A stretch of DNA of 33,850 nucleotides from DSOS01 sp035286585 (lineage in GTDB: Bacteria; Chloroflexota; Anaerolineae; Anaerolineales; UBA4823). The stretch spans positions 1-33,850 of the forward strand of contig DATEDC010000151.1 of the NCBI GenBank assembly GCA_035286585.1, in the 5' to 3' direction. The translations under genes and the position numbers were made by a program. Position 1 is the first letter of the stretch; the number at the start of each line of letters is the position of its first letter. Shown here piece by piece: positions 7,141 through 14,265 of the stretch. The notes below the pieces were generated by a model, which saw only the letters and a list, made by a program, of their open reading frames with translations, searched no databases and was not told where the DNA came from.

Positions 7141-8577
7141 ATGGACACTGTTTTTCGTATCGAACGCGACTCGTTGGGCGAGCTGCAGGTCCCCGCTCAG
7201 GCGCTGTATGGTATCCAAACCCAGCGGGCGGTTTTGAACTTCCCCATATCCGGGCTGCGTCCCTGGCGGGCGTTCATCTGGTCTATGGCGATCATCAAGC
7301 GCGCTGCGGCTGAGGTGCACCATGATCTTGGCCTTCTGGATGAGGATCAATCTGCTGCCATCGGGCAGGCGGCCCGGGAGGTGGTGGAGGGGCGCTGGGA
7401 TGACCAGTTCGTCGTCGATCCCTTCCAGGCTGGCGCCGGCACCAGCCACAATATGAACGTCAACGAGGTGATCGCCAACCGGGCAACGCAAATCCTGGGT
7501 GGGGTGTTGGGCGAGTACCGCGTCCACCCGAATGACCACGTCAATATGGCTCAATCCACCAACGATACCATCCCCACTGCCATTCGGTTGGGCGCATTAT
7601 GGCGCCTGGACGAGCTGCTGGGAGCGGTCAATGGGCTGGCGGAGGCGCTGGCTGAAAAGGCAGCCGCGTTCGACGATGTGGTCAAGTCAGGGCGCACTCA
7701 CCTGCAGGATGCAGTCCCGGTCCGCCTGGGGCAGGAATTTGGCGCTTACGCCCGGGCAGTCCGGCGCGATGGCGAGCGGATCATCCGATCTGCGGAAGGT
7801 CTGCGCCACCTGGGGATCGGCGGAACGGCGACTGGCACCGGCTTGAACGCTCATCCCGAATACCATCGGCGCATGGTGCAGCGCCTGTCCCAATTGACCG
7901 GTTTACAGCTTTACGAGTCGGATGATTTGTTCGAGTCGATGCAGTCACTGGCTGATGTGGCTGATTTCTCCGCTTCACTGCGCACTCTGGCGATCACCCT
8001 CACTCGCATCGCCAACGATGTTCGTTTGCTCGCTTCTGGACCCTCCACCGGGCTGGACGAAATTAGCCTGCCCGCGGTGCAGCCCGGCTCGAGCATTATG
8101 CCGGGCAAGGTAAACCCCGTGCTGGCGGAGATGCTGAACCAGGCCATGTTCCACGTACAGGGCTGTGATTTTGTCGTCTCGCTGGCAGCCCAGGCAGGGC
8201 AGTTGGAGCTGAATGTGATGATGCCCATCATCGCTCACAACCTGTTTGAAATGATGCAGGTGGTCATCGGCTCGCTGAGCGCCTTCACGGAGAAATGCGT
8301 GCGCGGCTTGCAGGCTAACCGCGCGAAAGCCGAGGGTTGGCTGGCGAAAAACGCCATCGTGGTCACCGCCCTCAACCCACTGATTGGCTATGCCAGCGGG
8401 GCTGCCCTGGTGAAAGAGGCGCTGCAAAACGACCTGACCGTCGGCGAAGTGGCGATCAAGAAGGCTGAGCGGGGCGTCCTGCGCCACCGCGATGAAGATC
8501 GCCTGGTCAGCGTCGAAGAAATCCGGGCTGCGCTGAGCGATATGCGCCGACTGACGGAGGGCGGGATTATCAAATGA
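7141..8577 (+). CDS. aspA: Aspartate ammonia-lyase (aspartase/fumarase superfamily)
   Basis: This is a 478-residue homotetramer-type lyase that eliminates ammonia from aspartate to give fumarate, or, if it is a fumarase, water from malate. The superfamily motifs are all present: AGTSHNMNVNEVIANRA (about 99-115), HPNDHVNMAQSTND (129-142), GRTHLQDAVP (184-193), and the flexible catalytic SS-loop GSSIMPGKVNP (316-326, catalytic S318 and K323). The sequences around the third motif (TGTGLNAHPEY) and QAGQLELNVM resemble aspartases more than class II fumarases as I remember them, so aspartase is preferred; fumarase remains possible. A good ribosome site, AGGAG, lies about 15 bases before ATG 7141. 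The gene is divergent from hutI, and histidine and aspartate catabolism together would feed glutamate and fumarate to central metabolism. Confidence 0.82.
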   Translation: MDTVFRIERDSLGELQVPAQALYGIQTQRAVLNFPISGLRPWRAFIWSMAIIKRAAAEVHHDLGLLDEDQSAAIGQAAREVVEGRWDDQFVVDPFQAGAGTSHNMNVNEVIANRATQILGGVLGEYRVHPNDHVNMAQSTNDTIPTAIRLGALWRLDELLGAVNGLAEALAEKAAAFDDVVKSGRTHLQDAVPVRLGQEFGAYARAVRRDGERIIRSAEGLRHLGIGGTATGTGLNAHPEYHRRMVQRLSQLTGLQLYESDDLFESMQSLADVADFSASLRTLAITLTRIANDVRLLASGPSTGLDEISLPAVQPGSSIMPGKVNPVLAEMLNQAMFHVQGCDFVVSLAAQAGQLELNVMMPIIAHNLFEMMQVVIGSLSAFTEKCVRGLQANRAKAEGWLAKNAIVVTALNPLIGYASGAALVKEALQNDLTVGEVAIKKAERGVLRHRDEDRLVSVEEIRAALSDMRRLTEGGIIK

Positions 8578-8628
8578 GATCGCTGGAAATGCTGGCTGCT
8601 CCTGACTGATCGATAGACTCATCTGCGG

Positions 8629-8634
8629 TATAAT
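8629..8634 (+). promoter_or_regulatory. -10 box of the sortase gene; leaderless start likely
   Basis: A perfect TATAAT ends 7 bases before GTG 8642. The expected transcription start therefore falls at or next to the start codon. No Shine-Dalgarno sequence fits between them, and the -35 region is poor. Confidence 0.5.
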
Positions 8635-8641
8635 CTGCCGC

Positions 8642-9559
8642 GTGGCAAAGAGCAAACCCGCCGACGAGCTATCTGTTGAGGAGCTGCGCTGGCTGCTGAT
8701 GGAAAAACGCCGGGCTGCGCGACAGCAGCGGTTGGAGCGCTACCGGCGGACCGGGCGAACAGTGGTCATCGCTCCTGATGTGGATAACTCCTTCGGCGAT
8801 TTGCATAGCGGCGTGATCGATGACAGCCAGCCCGGAGAAAACGACCAGGCGATCTCTCGACGCAGATCCAGGCGCATACTGGATGTCCTTCTGCTGATCG
8901 TCGAGGTCGGCGCGGTGCTTGGCTTGATCCTTGTGCTGTTCAACGGTCTGGGTTTGCTCCAGGAGTTGAACCGAGAGGTGGCCTCTGTTCTGGAGCAGCC
9001 GACTTTGACGCCCACACCCCTGATCATGGCGGTTGTTTTGCCTTCCGGGCACACGCCGCCGAACGCGTTGGGCGGGGCGCGTCCAAACGAAGCGGAAATC
9101 CCCGAGCATTTGCGCCCCCTGGTGCAATCCCTGGCTAACCTGCCCCTCCCCACCCCAGGCCCTGAGCAGGCGATCCGCATCCAGATCTCGAAGATCAAAG
9201 TGGATGCCCCGGTCGTTCAGGGCGATGGCTGGGAGCAGCTTAAAAAGGGGGTGGGGCAGCACATTGGCTCCTCCAACCCGGGCAAAACCGGCAATGTGGT
9301 TCTCTCTGCGCATAACGACATATTCGGGGAGATATTCCGGGACCTCGATCAGCTCCAGGCTGGCGACCAGATCGTTCTTTTTACCAACCAAAGCGTTTAT
9401 ACCTATGCGGTGGTCGATTCGCAGGTTGTCGAGCCGACCAGCGTCGAATTTATGGCTCCCACAGCGCAGCCCACTGTGACGCTGATCTCTTGCTACCCCT
9501 ACCTGGTTGACAATCAGCGCATTGTGGTTTCAGCCCGTTTGTTGAGCGGGAGTGAATAG
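8642..9559 (+). CDS. Sortase (LPXTG-type transpeptidase family)
   Basis: This is a 305-residue membrane-anchored cysteine transpeptidase. A basic cytoplasmic N-terminus (1-78) precedes one membrane segment (about 79-102). A proline/threonine-rich extracytoplasmic linker (to about 175) leads into the sortase beta-barrel. The catalytic triad is visible: H224 in LSAHND, C284 in TLISCYP, R293 in NQRIVVSAR. Sortases cleave a C-terminal sorting motif and attach the protein to the cell envelope or to another protein. The ISCYP form of the cysteine motif and the N-terminal anchor suggest a class D/E-like enzyme, but the class is not certain. No substrate with an LPXTG-like tail is encoded nearby. The start is GTG 8642, directly after a perfect -10 box. 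Confidence 0.9.
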   Translation: MAKSKPADELSVEELRWLLMEKRRAARQQRLERYRRTGRTVVIAPDVDNSFGDLHSGVIDDSQPGENDQAISRRRSRRILDVLLLIVEVGAVLGLILVLFNGLGLLQELNREVASVLEQPTLTPTPLIMAVVLPSGHTPPNALGGARPNEAEIPEHLRPLVQSLANLPLPTPGPEQAIRIQISKIKVDAPVVQGDGWEQLKKGVGQHIGSSNPGKTGNVVLSAHNDIFGEIFRDLDQLQAGDQIVLFTNQSVYTYAVVDSQVVEPTSVEFMAPTAQPTVTLISCYPYLVDNQRIVVSARLLSGSE

Positions 9560-9585
9560 AGTAAATAAACAGCAGGAGTTTATAA

Positions 9586-9789
9586 ATGGCAAAAAAAAGC
9601 AAGCGACAGTATCGCAGGAGCACACTCTCTGAGGCGCAATTGGCGGAGAGCAGTCCTGGCAGCTTCCGGTTTTCTGACCGGGAGTTCAAACCGGACTACT
9701 CGTATGTGATGAAAGATCTCAAGCGGATTGGAATCCTGGCGGGCTCTTTTTTTGTGGTCTTGATTGTGTTATCTTTTATCTTGGGGTGA
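9586..9789 (+). CDS. Small single-pass membrane protein, unknown function
   Basis: This 67-residue protein has a strongly basic start (MAKKSKRQYRRS), a polar middle, and one hydrophobic segment at the C-terminus (about 48-66, GILAGSFFVVLIVLSFILG). The topology would be N-in with a C-terminal anchor. A ribosome site (AGCAGGAG) lies about 7 bases before ATG 9586. It sits 26 bases after the sortase gene and 67 bases before the first AI-2E-family gene, so it probably belongs to the same transcript. It has no sorting motif, so it is not an obvious sortase substrate. I do not recognise the family. Confidence 0.8.
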   Translation: MAKKSKRQYRRSTLSEAQLAESSPGSFRFSDREFKPDYSYVMKDLKRIGILAGSFFVVLIVLSFILG

Positions 9790-9856
9790 TCCTGTTTGGG
9801 ATAGCCTGGGTTGAGTTGCACGCAGGATAAATACCCACGAAAAGCAGGGGCAGAAT

Positions 9857-11020
9857 ATGAATAGTCTCAGGCCGCGCTGGTCCTCGCGCACGAAGCTGGC
9901 CATCGTTTTCTCGATGGGAGCATTGTGCGTTTATTTGTTGTACCGTTTCAGCGAGGTCCTGGCGCCTATGATCCTGGCAATCATTCTGGCTTATGTGCTC
10001 TCTCCGGGGGTAAACCTGATGGAAGTGCGTTTTAAGCTGAAACGGACGCTGGCAACCTTCCTGGTTTATCTGCTCGTGATGGTAGCGATCATCGCCCTGC
10101 TGGTTGCCATTATACCCTCCCTGGCTACCCAGATAGCCGGATTGAATTTAGACCTCCAGCGCTTCCTGCAGTCCATCGAAACCGCATTGGATCGCTCATA
10201 CCTGGTTGCAGGTCAGGTTGTCGAGGTGGATGCGCTCTACCGCCAGCTGATTGGATCGTTGCAGGGCATCCTGGAGCCGCTTGTCGGACAGACGTTAGGG
10301 CTGGCGATTGGCGTGCTCTCGTCTTTTGTTTGGGTCATATTTATTTTCGTGGTTTCGTTCTATTTGGTTAAAGACGGACCCAAACTGCGGATTTGGTTGG
10401 AAAACATCGTCCCGCCTGCTTATCGCTCCGATTACCTGCGCATACGCGAAGAAATCAACCAGATCTGGGCAGCGTTCTTCCGCGGCCAACTGGTGTTGGC
10501 GCTGGTTGTCATGCTGATGTTTACGGTGATCGGGTTTATTCTGGGGTTGCCGTTTGCGCTCGCTATGGCGGTCTTCGCTGGACTTATGGAGTTTTTGCCC
10601 AGCGTAGGGCATGCCATCTGGTTGTTTGTCGCCTCCGTGCTGGCGTTTTTTCTTGGTTCGACCTGGCTGCCCTTACCGAATTGGGCTTTTATGCTCCTGG
10701 TGATTGGCCTGCACCTGGTGTTCGAGCAGTTCGACCTGAATTACCTCATCCCCAGGATTATTGGGCGCAGGGTTCACCTGCCTCCGCTGGTTGTTATCCT
10801 GGGAATTGTATCGGGAGCCGTCCTGGCAGGCGTTCTGGGCATTTTACTGGCTGCTCCCACGATCGCTTCTGCCAGGGTTTTGGGCCGCTATATTTACGCC
10901 AACCTTTTCGATATGGAGCCTTTCCCGGAAAGCGTTGCACCGCCCCTGCCAGCGCCCAACCCCCAATGGTGGCGAAGGATGCTGGGCAAATGGGGAGGCA
11001 AGCCCCTGCGCAGCGAGTAA
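9857..11020 (+). CDS. AI-2E family transporter, copy 1
   Basis: This 387-residue protein belongs to the AI-2E family of permeases (PerM/YdgG/TqsA-like), whose members include a proposed AI-2 exporter and sodium/proton antiporters. Family landmarks are the N-terminal hydrophobic hairpin (about 14-50), FYLVKDGP (about 168-175), FFRGQL (about 207-212), the LGLPFALAMAVFAGLMEFLP segment, and the C-terminal glycine-rich LGILLAAP. About eight membrane segments are expected, with an extracytoplasmic region near 90-130. The PSVGHAIW segment replaces the more usual PYIGP motif retained in the next gene, so this copy is diverged. ATG 9857 has AGCAGGGGC upstream. It lies 6 bases before the second copy. 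The substrate is unknown. Confidence 0.88.
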   Translation: MNSLRPRWSSRTKLAIVFSMGALCVYLLYRFSEVLAPMILAIILAYVLSPGVNLMEVRFKLKRTLATFLVYLLVMVAIIALLVAIIPSLATQIAGLNLDLQRFLQSIETALDRSYLVAGQVVEVDALYRQLIGSLQGILEPLVGQTLGLAIGVLSSFVWVIFIFVVSFYLVKDGPKLRIWLENIVPPAYRSDYLRIREEINQIWAAFFRGQLVLALVVMLMFTVIGFILGLPFALAMAVFAGLMEFLPSVGHAIWLFVASVLAFFLGSTWLPLPNWAFMLLVIGLHLVFEQFDLNYLIPRIIGRRVHLPPLVVILGIVSGAVLAGVLGILLAAPTIASARVLGRYIYANLFDMEPFPESVAPPLPAPNPQWWRRMLGKWGGKPLRSE

Positions 11021-11026
11021 TATGAT

Positions 11027-12247
11027 ATGGCTGAAACAAAGTCTCAAGAAGAAACGCCTAAATGGGGTCCAACGACCAAGCTGATCGTTGGTATGACTTT
11101 CGTCGCCTTGGTGGCAGCCTTGCTGGTGCGCTTCCGGGGGATCATTGGTCCGCTGCTCCTGGCTTTTGTTTTGACCTACCTGCTGCATCCGGTGGTCACG
11201 ATGATTCACCGGGCCACCAAGCTCACCTGGCGCGCCTCGGTCGGCGTGCTGTTTCTGCTAGTGATGGTTGTATACGCCGGGCTGATCACCCTCACCGGGT
11301 TTACCGTGGTGGGGCAGTTGCAAAACCTGCTCAGTTTCATTCGCCTGCAGGTGAACGACCTCCCGGCGTTGGCTGCTACTCTATCCACCCAGGTATACAA
11401 GATTGGTATTTTTGAGTTCAGCCTGGAGCAATTCGACCTGCAAGCCTTGAGTGAACAGTTGCTTGCTGTGGTACAGCCGCTTCTCAGCAGGTTGGGCAGC
11501 CTGATCAGTGCTTTAGCCGCCAGCGCGGCGGTCGCCCTGGGCTGGAGCCTGTTCGTGATCTTGATTTCCTACTTTTTGCTCGCCGATGCAGGTCGGGTGT
11601 CAGATCGGTTGATTAATATTGAAATCCCAGGCTATGACTACGATGTGCGCCGCATCGGTCACGAGCTCAGGAAAATCTGGAACGCATATCTGCGCGGCCA
11701 ATTGATCATCATTCTTCTGGTCATGATCACGTATTCTATCCTGATGGTAATCCTTGGATTGCGCTTTGCGATTGGCATTGCCATCCTGGTCGGGTTGGCG
11801 CGCTTCGTTCCTTATATTGGCCCGCTTATTACCAACATCGTCACCTTTTTAGTCGCCTTCTTTCAAGGGTCTAATTATTTTGGCCTCGAGCCAATCTGGT
11901 ACGCCGTAATGGTCTTAGGGTTGGCGTACATTATCGACCAGATTTACGACAACCTGATACAGCCGCGCCTCTTGGGGGATCGCCTTGGCCTGCACCCGGC
12001 TGCCGTCCTGGTCGCCGCGATCATTGCCGCGAACCTGATTGGCATCATCGGCGTGATGCTGGCCGCACCGGTGCTGGCTACTTTGACCTTGCTGGGTCGC
12101 TATGTCTCTCGGAAGATGTTCGACCTGAATCCGTGGCCCGAAGAGGAGTCCGCAGTCAGATCTTGGGGGGCGCCAAGGCTGAGATTATCTGACAGGATCA
12201 GGGAATGGTGGGGCCTGCTGAGGCGGCTCTTCAATAAGAAATCCTGA
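11027..12247 (+). CDS. AI-2E family transporter, copy 2
   Basis: This is a 406-residue paralogue of the preceding gene, starting 6 bases after it, so the pair are translationally close and probably act in the same process or complex. It shows the canonical family motifs YFLLADAG, YLRGQL, LGLRFAIGIAILVGL and RFVPYIGPLI, followed by LIQPRLLGDRLGLHP and the terminal VMLAAPVLATLTLLGR. Roughly eight membrane helices are expected. The last codons lie inside a 15-base tandem duplication that includes the stop codon, and the short tail is basic (RRLFNKKS). Substrates of such pairs are not established; quorum-signal export should not be assumed from the family name. Confidence 0.88.
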   Translation: MAETKSQEETPKWGPTTKLIVGMTFVALVAALLVRFRGIIGPLLLAFVLTYLLHPVVTMIHRATKLTWRASVGVLFLLVMVVYAGLITLTGFTVVGQLQNLLSFIRLQVNDLPALAATLSTQVYKIGIFEFSLEQFDLQALSEQLLAVVQPLLSRLGSLISALAASAAVALGWSLFVILISYFLLADAGRVSDRLINIEIPGYDYDVRRIGHELRKIWNAYLRGQLIIILLVMITYSILMVILGLRFAIGIAILVGLARFVPYIGPLITNIVTFLVAFFQGSNYFGLEPIWYAVMVLGLAYIIDQIYDNLIQPRLLGDRLGLHPAAVLVAAIIAANLIGIIGVMLAAPVLATLTLLGRYVSRKMFDLNPWPEEESAVRSWGAPRLRLSDRIREWWGLLRRLFNKKS

Positions 12248-12265
12248 AGAAAGAAATCCTGAAGA
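12236..12265. repeat. Perfect 15-bp tandem duplication over the end of the second AI-2E gene
   Basis: AAGAAATCCTGAAGA occurs twice without interruption (12236-12250 and 12251-12265). The first copy contains the gene's TGA stop (12245-12247). It is most simply a replication-slippage duplication. It lies in the 45-base convergent gap before the end of dnaA and forms no hairpin. Confidence 0.9.
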
Positions 12266-12292
12266 GTAAATCGGCTCCGGTCGATATATTTG

Positions 12293-13654
12293 CTATACCG
12301 TCAGCAGATTGGGTTGCCCGTAGATCTTTTGGCGAATGTCGATGACCTGGCGCCGGAGACGATCGTCGCGTTCGAGCAGGTCGGCTACCTTTTCACAACC
12401 GTACATGACCGTGGTGTGGTCGCGCCCGCCCAGGGCTTCGCCAATCTGGGGCAGCGAACAGTTAGCCTCTTCACGCAGCAGGTACATCGCAATCTGGCGG
12501 GGGAAAGCGACATCCTTGGAGCGATCTCGACTTAACATGCGTTCCATGGGGATGCCGAAAATCTTCGCCACCTCCCGGATCACGTCTTCCGGCTGCACTT
12601 CGGTTCGCCGGGGGAGCAGGTCTGCCAGGGCGGATTCAACCAGCTGCGGCGTGATCGGTAGCCCGCTGAGCTCGGCGAATGCCGCGATGCGCGTCAGGGC
12701 GCCTTCGAGCTCCCGAATGTTCGATTGCACCCGGCGCGCAATCAGCTCTAAAATTCCGCCTGGCATGCGGTGGCCAGCCCGCTCAGCCTTGGTGCGCAGG
12801 ATGGCTTGCCGGGTTTCCAGATCCGGCGGTTGGATATCGGCTGTCAGACCCCATTCGAATCTGGAGCGTAGCCGTTCTTCGAGCGTCACCATCGCTTTTG
12901 GCGGGCGGTCTGATGAGATCACCAGTTGTTTGTCCTGTCCGTGCAGGGTATTGAAAGTATGGAAGAACTCTTCCTGGGTGGATTCTTTGCCAGCGATGAA
13001 CTGGATATCATCGATGAGCAGCACGTCGATCCGGCGGTATTTTTCTCGAAAAGCCTGTGTCGTATGGCCGCGTATGGCGTTGATCAGATCGTTGGTGAAT
13101 TCTTCGGAGGAGACGTAAAGCGCCTGTAAACCTTTCTGGGTGCAGGTGTTCCCAATCGCGTGCAGCAGATGAGTTTTTCCCAGTCCCACTCCACCATAGA
13201 GGAAAAGCGGATTATAGGCTTTTGCCGGGTTTTCTGCGACGGCTAAGGCGGCCGCGTGAGCCAGGCGGTTGCTCGCCCCGACGACAAAAGATTCAAAAGA
13301 ATAACGCTGATTGATGGAGCTGCTCGTGCCTGGCGTGGAGGAGAGCAGATGTATGCTTTCGCCTGGGTCCGCTTCGAATTCCTTTTGCTCCAGCGTTCTT
13401 TGGGGTTTTTGCCAGACGATAAAGCGCACCTGAACCGCGCGGTTCATTATGCCGGTCAGCAAACGTTTAACCGTGCTCGCAAGGCGGCTTTCCAACCAAT
13501 CGCGCGCATAGGCGTTGTTTACCCCGATCACAAAACCTCCATCTTCATAAGCTACCACTTCGGTTCCGCTCATCCAGGTATCAAACGAGGCTTTGGGCAT
13601 ATCCAGTTGCAACTGACCCAGTGTCGCTTGCCAGGCCTGTTCAGCTTTCATCAT
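12293..13654 (-). CDS. dnaA: Chromosomal replication initiator DnaA
   Basis: This is a 453-residue AAA+ initiator that binds oriC boxes and opens the origin. It has a helical domain I (about 1-80), a short linker, and an AAA+ domain with Walker A GGVGLGKT (154-161) and Walker B VLLIDDIQFI (211-220). The C-terminal DNA-binding domain has the DnaA signature GGRDHTTVMYGCEKV near residue 415. Length matches the family. Two consecutive ATG codons (13654 and 13651) are available; GGAGAGGAG lies just upstream of both and the outer one was chosen. dnaN does not follow, and the gene converges on the AI-2E pair, so the common dnaA-dnaN-recF order is broken. No canonical DnaA boxes were found upstream. 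Confidence 0.97.
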   Translation of the reverse strand: MMKAEQAWQATLGQLQLDMPKASFDTWMSGTEVVAYEDGGFVIGVNNAYARDWLESRLASTVKRLLTGIMNRAVQVRFIVWQKPQRTLEQKEFEADPGESIHLLSSTPGTSSSINQRYSFESFVVGASNRLAHAAALAVAENPAKAYNPLFLYGGVGLGKTHLLHAIGNTCTQKGLQALYVSSEEFTNDLINAIRGHTTQAFREKYRRIDVLLIDDIQFIAGKESTQEEFFHTFNTLHGQDKQLVISSDRPPKAMVTLEERLRSRFEWGLTADIQPPDLETRQAILRTKAERAGHRMPGGILELIARRVQSNIRELEGALTRIAAFAELSGLPITPQLVESALADLLPRRTEVQPEDVIREVAKIFGIPMERMLSRDRSKDVAFPRQIAMYLLREEANCSLPQIGEALGGRDHTTVMYGCEKVADLLERDDRLRRQVIDIRQKIYGQPNLLTV

Positions 13655-13784
13655 TCACTGCTCCTCTCCATTCAGCACGCATTTTTCGGTATATGGCAAT
13701 ATTAAACTACACCTCCATCAAGCAATAGAGACGGAAGCTAAACGCCAGGTTGTTAGAGCTGTACTTTTGAAAATCCGGACGAGG

Positions 13785-13804
13785 GGGATCTTGTAATTGA
13801 TCCC
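13785..13804. other. Stem-loop in the dnaA/dnaK intergenic region (1)
   Basis: GGGATC (785-790 of the 13 kb block) pairs with GATCCC (799-804) around an 8-base loop. There is no T-tract on either side, so it is not a terminator. It would lie in the dnaA leader if dnaA is transcribed from a distal promoter. Confidence 0.35.
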
Positions 13805-13987
13805 GAGAGGGGTGTGATAGCTCGTCTAGCGCATCAATTCTAGCAGATATTGTCCTGATCGTGCAATACAAAAACCCTACGCCAACCTAAAAAAAAACAA
13901 AACTTTAAGATTTCCCAATGTTAAAATTATTAAAGGCTTTGGGAGGCATTTCCAGAAATAGTTGGCAAGTTTCTTGCATCCCTAATG

Positions 13988-14016
13988 GTGGGGGTGCTGT
14001 CAGACTGCTCCCCCAC
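13988..14016. other. Stem-loop in the dnaA/dnaK intergenic region (2)
   Basis: GTGGGGG (13988-13994) pairs perfectly with CCCCCAC (14010-14016) around a 15-base loop. It is GC-rich and would be stable as RNA on either strand. No T-tract follows in either direction. Confidence 0.45.
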
Positions 14017-14063
14017 ATCTACCCGTATTTCTCTGCAAATCGATTCGTCATTGTTAACGGAAG

Positions 14064-14085
14064 GCTGGTTTCTTAAAAAACCAGC
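14064..14085. other. Stem-loop in the dnaA/dnaK intergenic region (3)
   Basis: GCTGGTTT (14064-14071) pairs perfectly with AAACCAGC (14078-14085) around a 6-base loop CTTAAA, with a possible G-U pair extending the base. It lies about 130 bases upstream of the predicted dnaK transcription start. It is therefore outside the dnaK leader unless another promoter is used further up. Confidence 0.45.
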
Positions 14086-14190
14086 TTATCGAAGAATGCC
14101 GGATTCCAGAGAGGGGATAATCCAAATCTGGTATATCCGCTCGTCGCCGGCGATTAACCTATCTGATGTTGATATATTTCCTACAGGCTG

Positions 14191-14219
14191 TTAACGTTGT
14201 TCTTGCATGGGGATATTAT
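14191..14219 (+). promoter_or_regulatory. Putative sigma70-type promoter of dnaK
   Basis: TTAACG (14191-14196, 4/6 to -35) and TATTAT (14214-14219, 5/6 to -10) are separated by exactly 17 bases. The start would be near 14226, giving a leader of about 40 bases that contains the ribosome site AGGAG (14254-14258), 7 bases before the ATG. Confidence 0.5.
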
Positions 14220-14265
14220 GATGTAACTTGTAAAATAATCATTATGGCGAGAACAGGAGTGTAAA

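Larger units (their letters stand above)
13655..14265. other. Divergent intergenic region between dnaA and dnaK
   Basis: These 611 bases have no convincing gene. They hold an A/T-rich stretch (about 13888-13935), three possible stem-loops (listed separately) and the dnaK promoter. I looked for DnaA boxes (TTATNCACA, both strands) and for a CIRCE heat-shock operator and found neither, so there is no evidence here for oriC or HrcA control. The length is large for two leader regions, which leaves room for an unrecognised small RNA. A 69-codon open frame at 13985-14194 has no ribosome site and is rejected. Confidence 0.5.

Noticed and set aside
13985..14194. 69-codon open frame between dnaA and dnaK
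   Set aside because: It has no ribosome site, has unlikely composition and contains both intergenic hairpins. It is more likely non-coding.
13655..14265. Replication origin next to dnaA
   Set aside because: No TTATNCACA box was found on either strand. The A/T-rich block alone is not enough.
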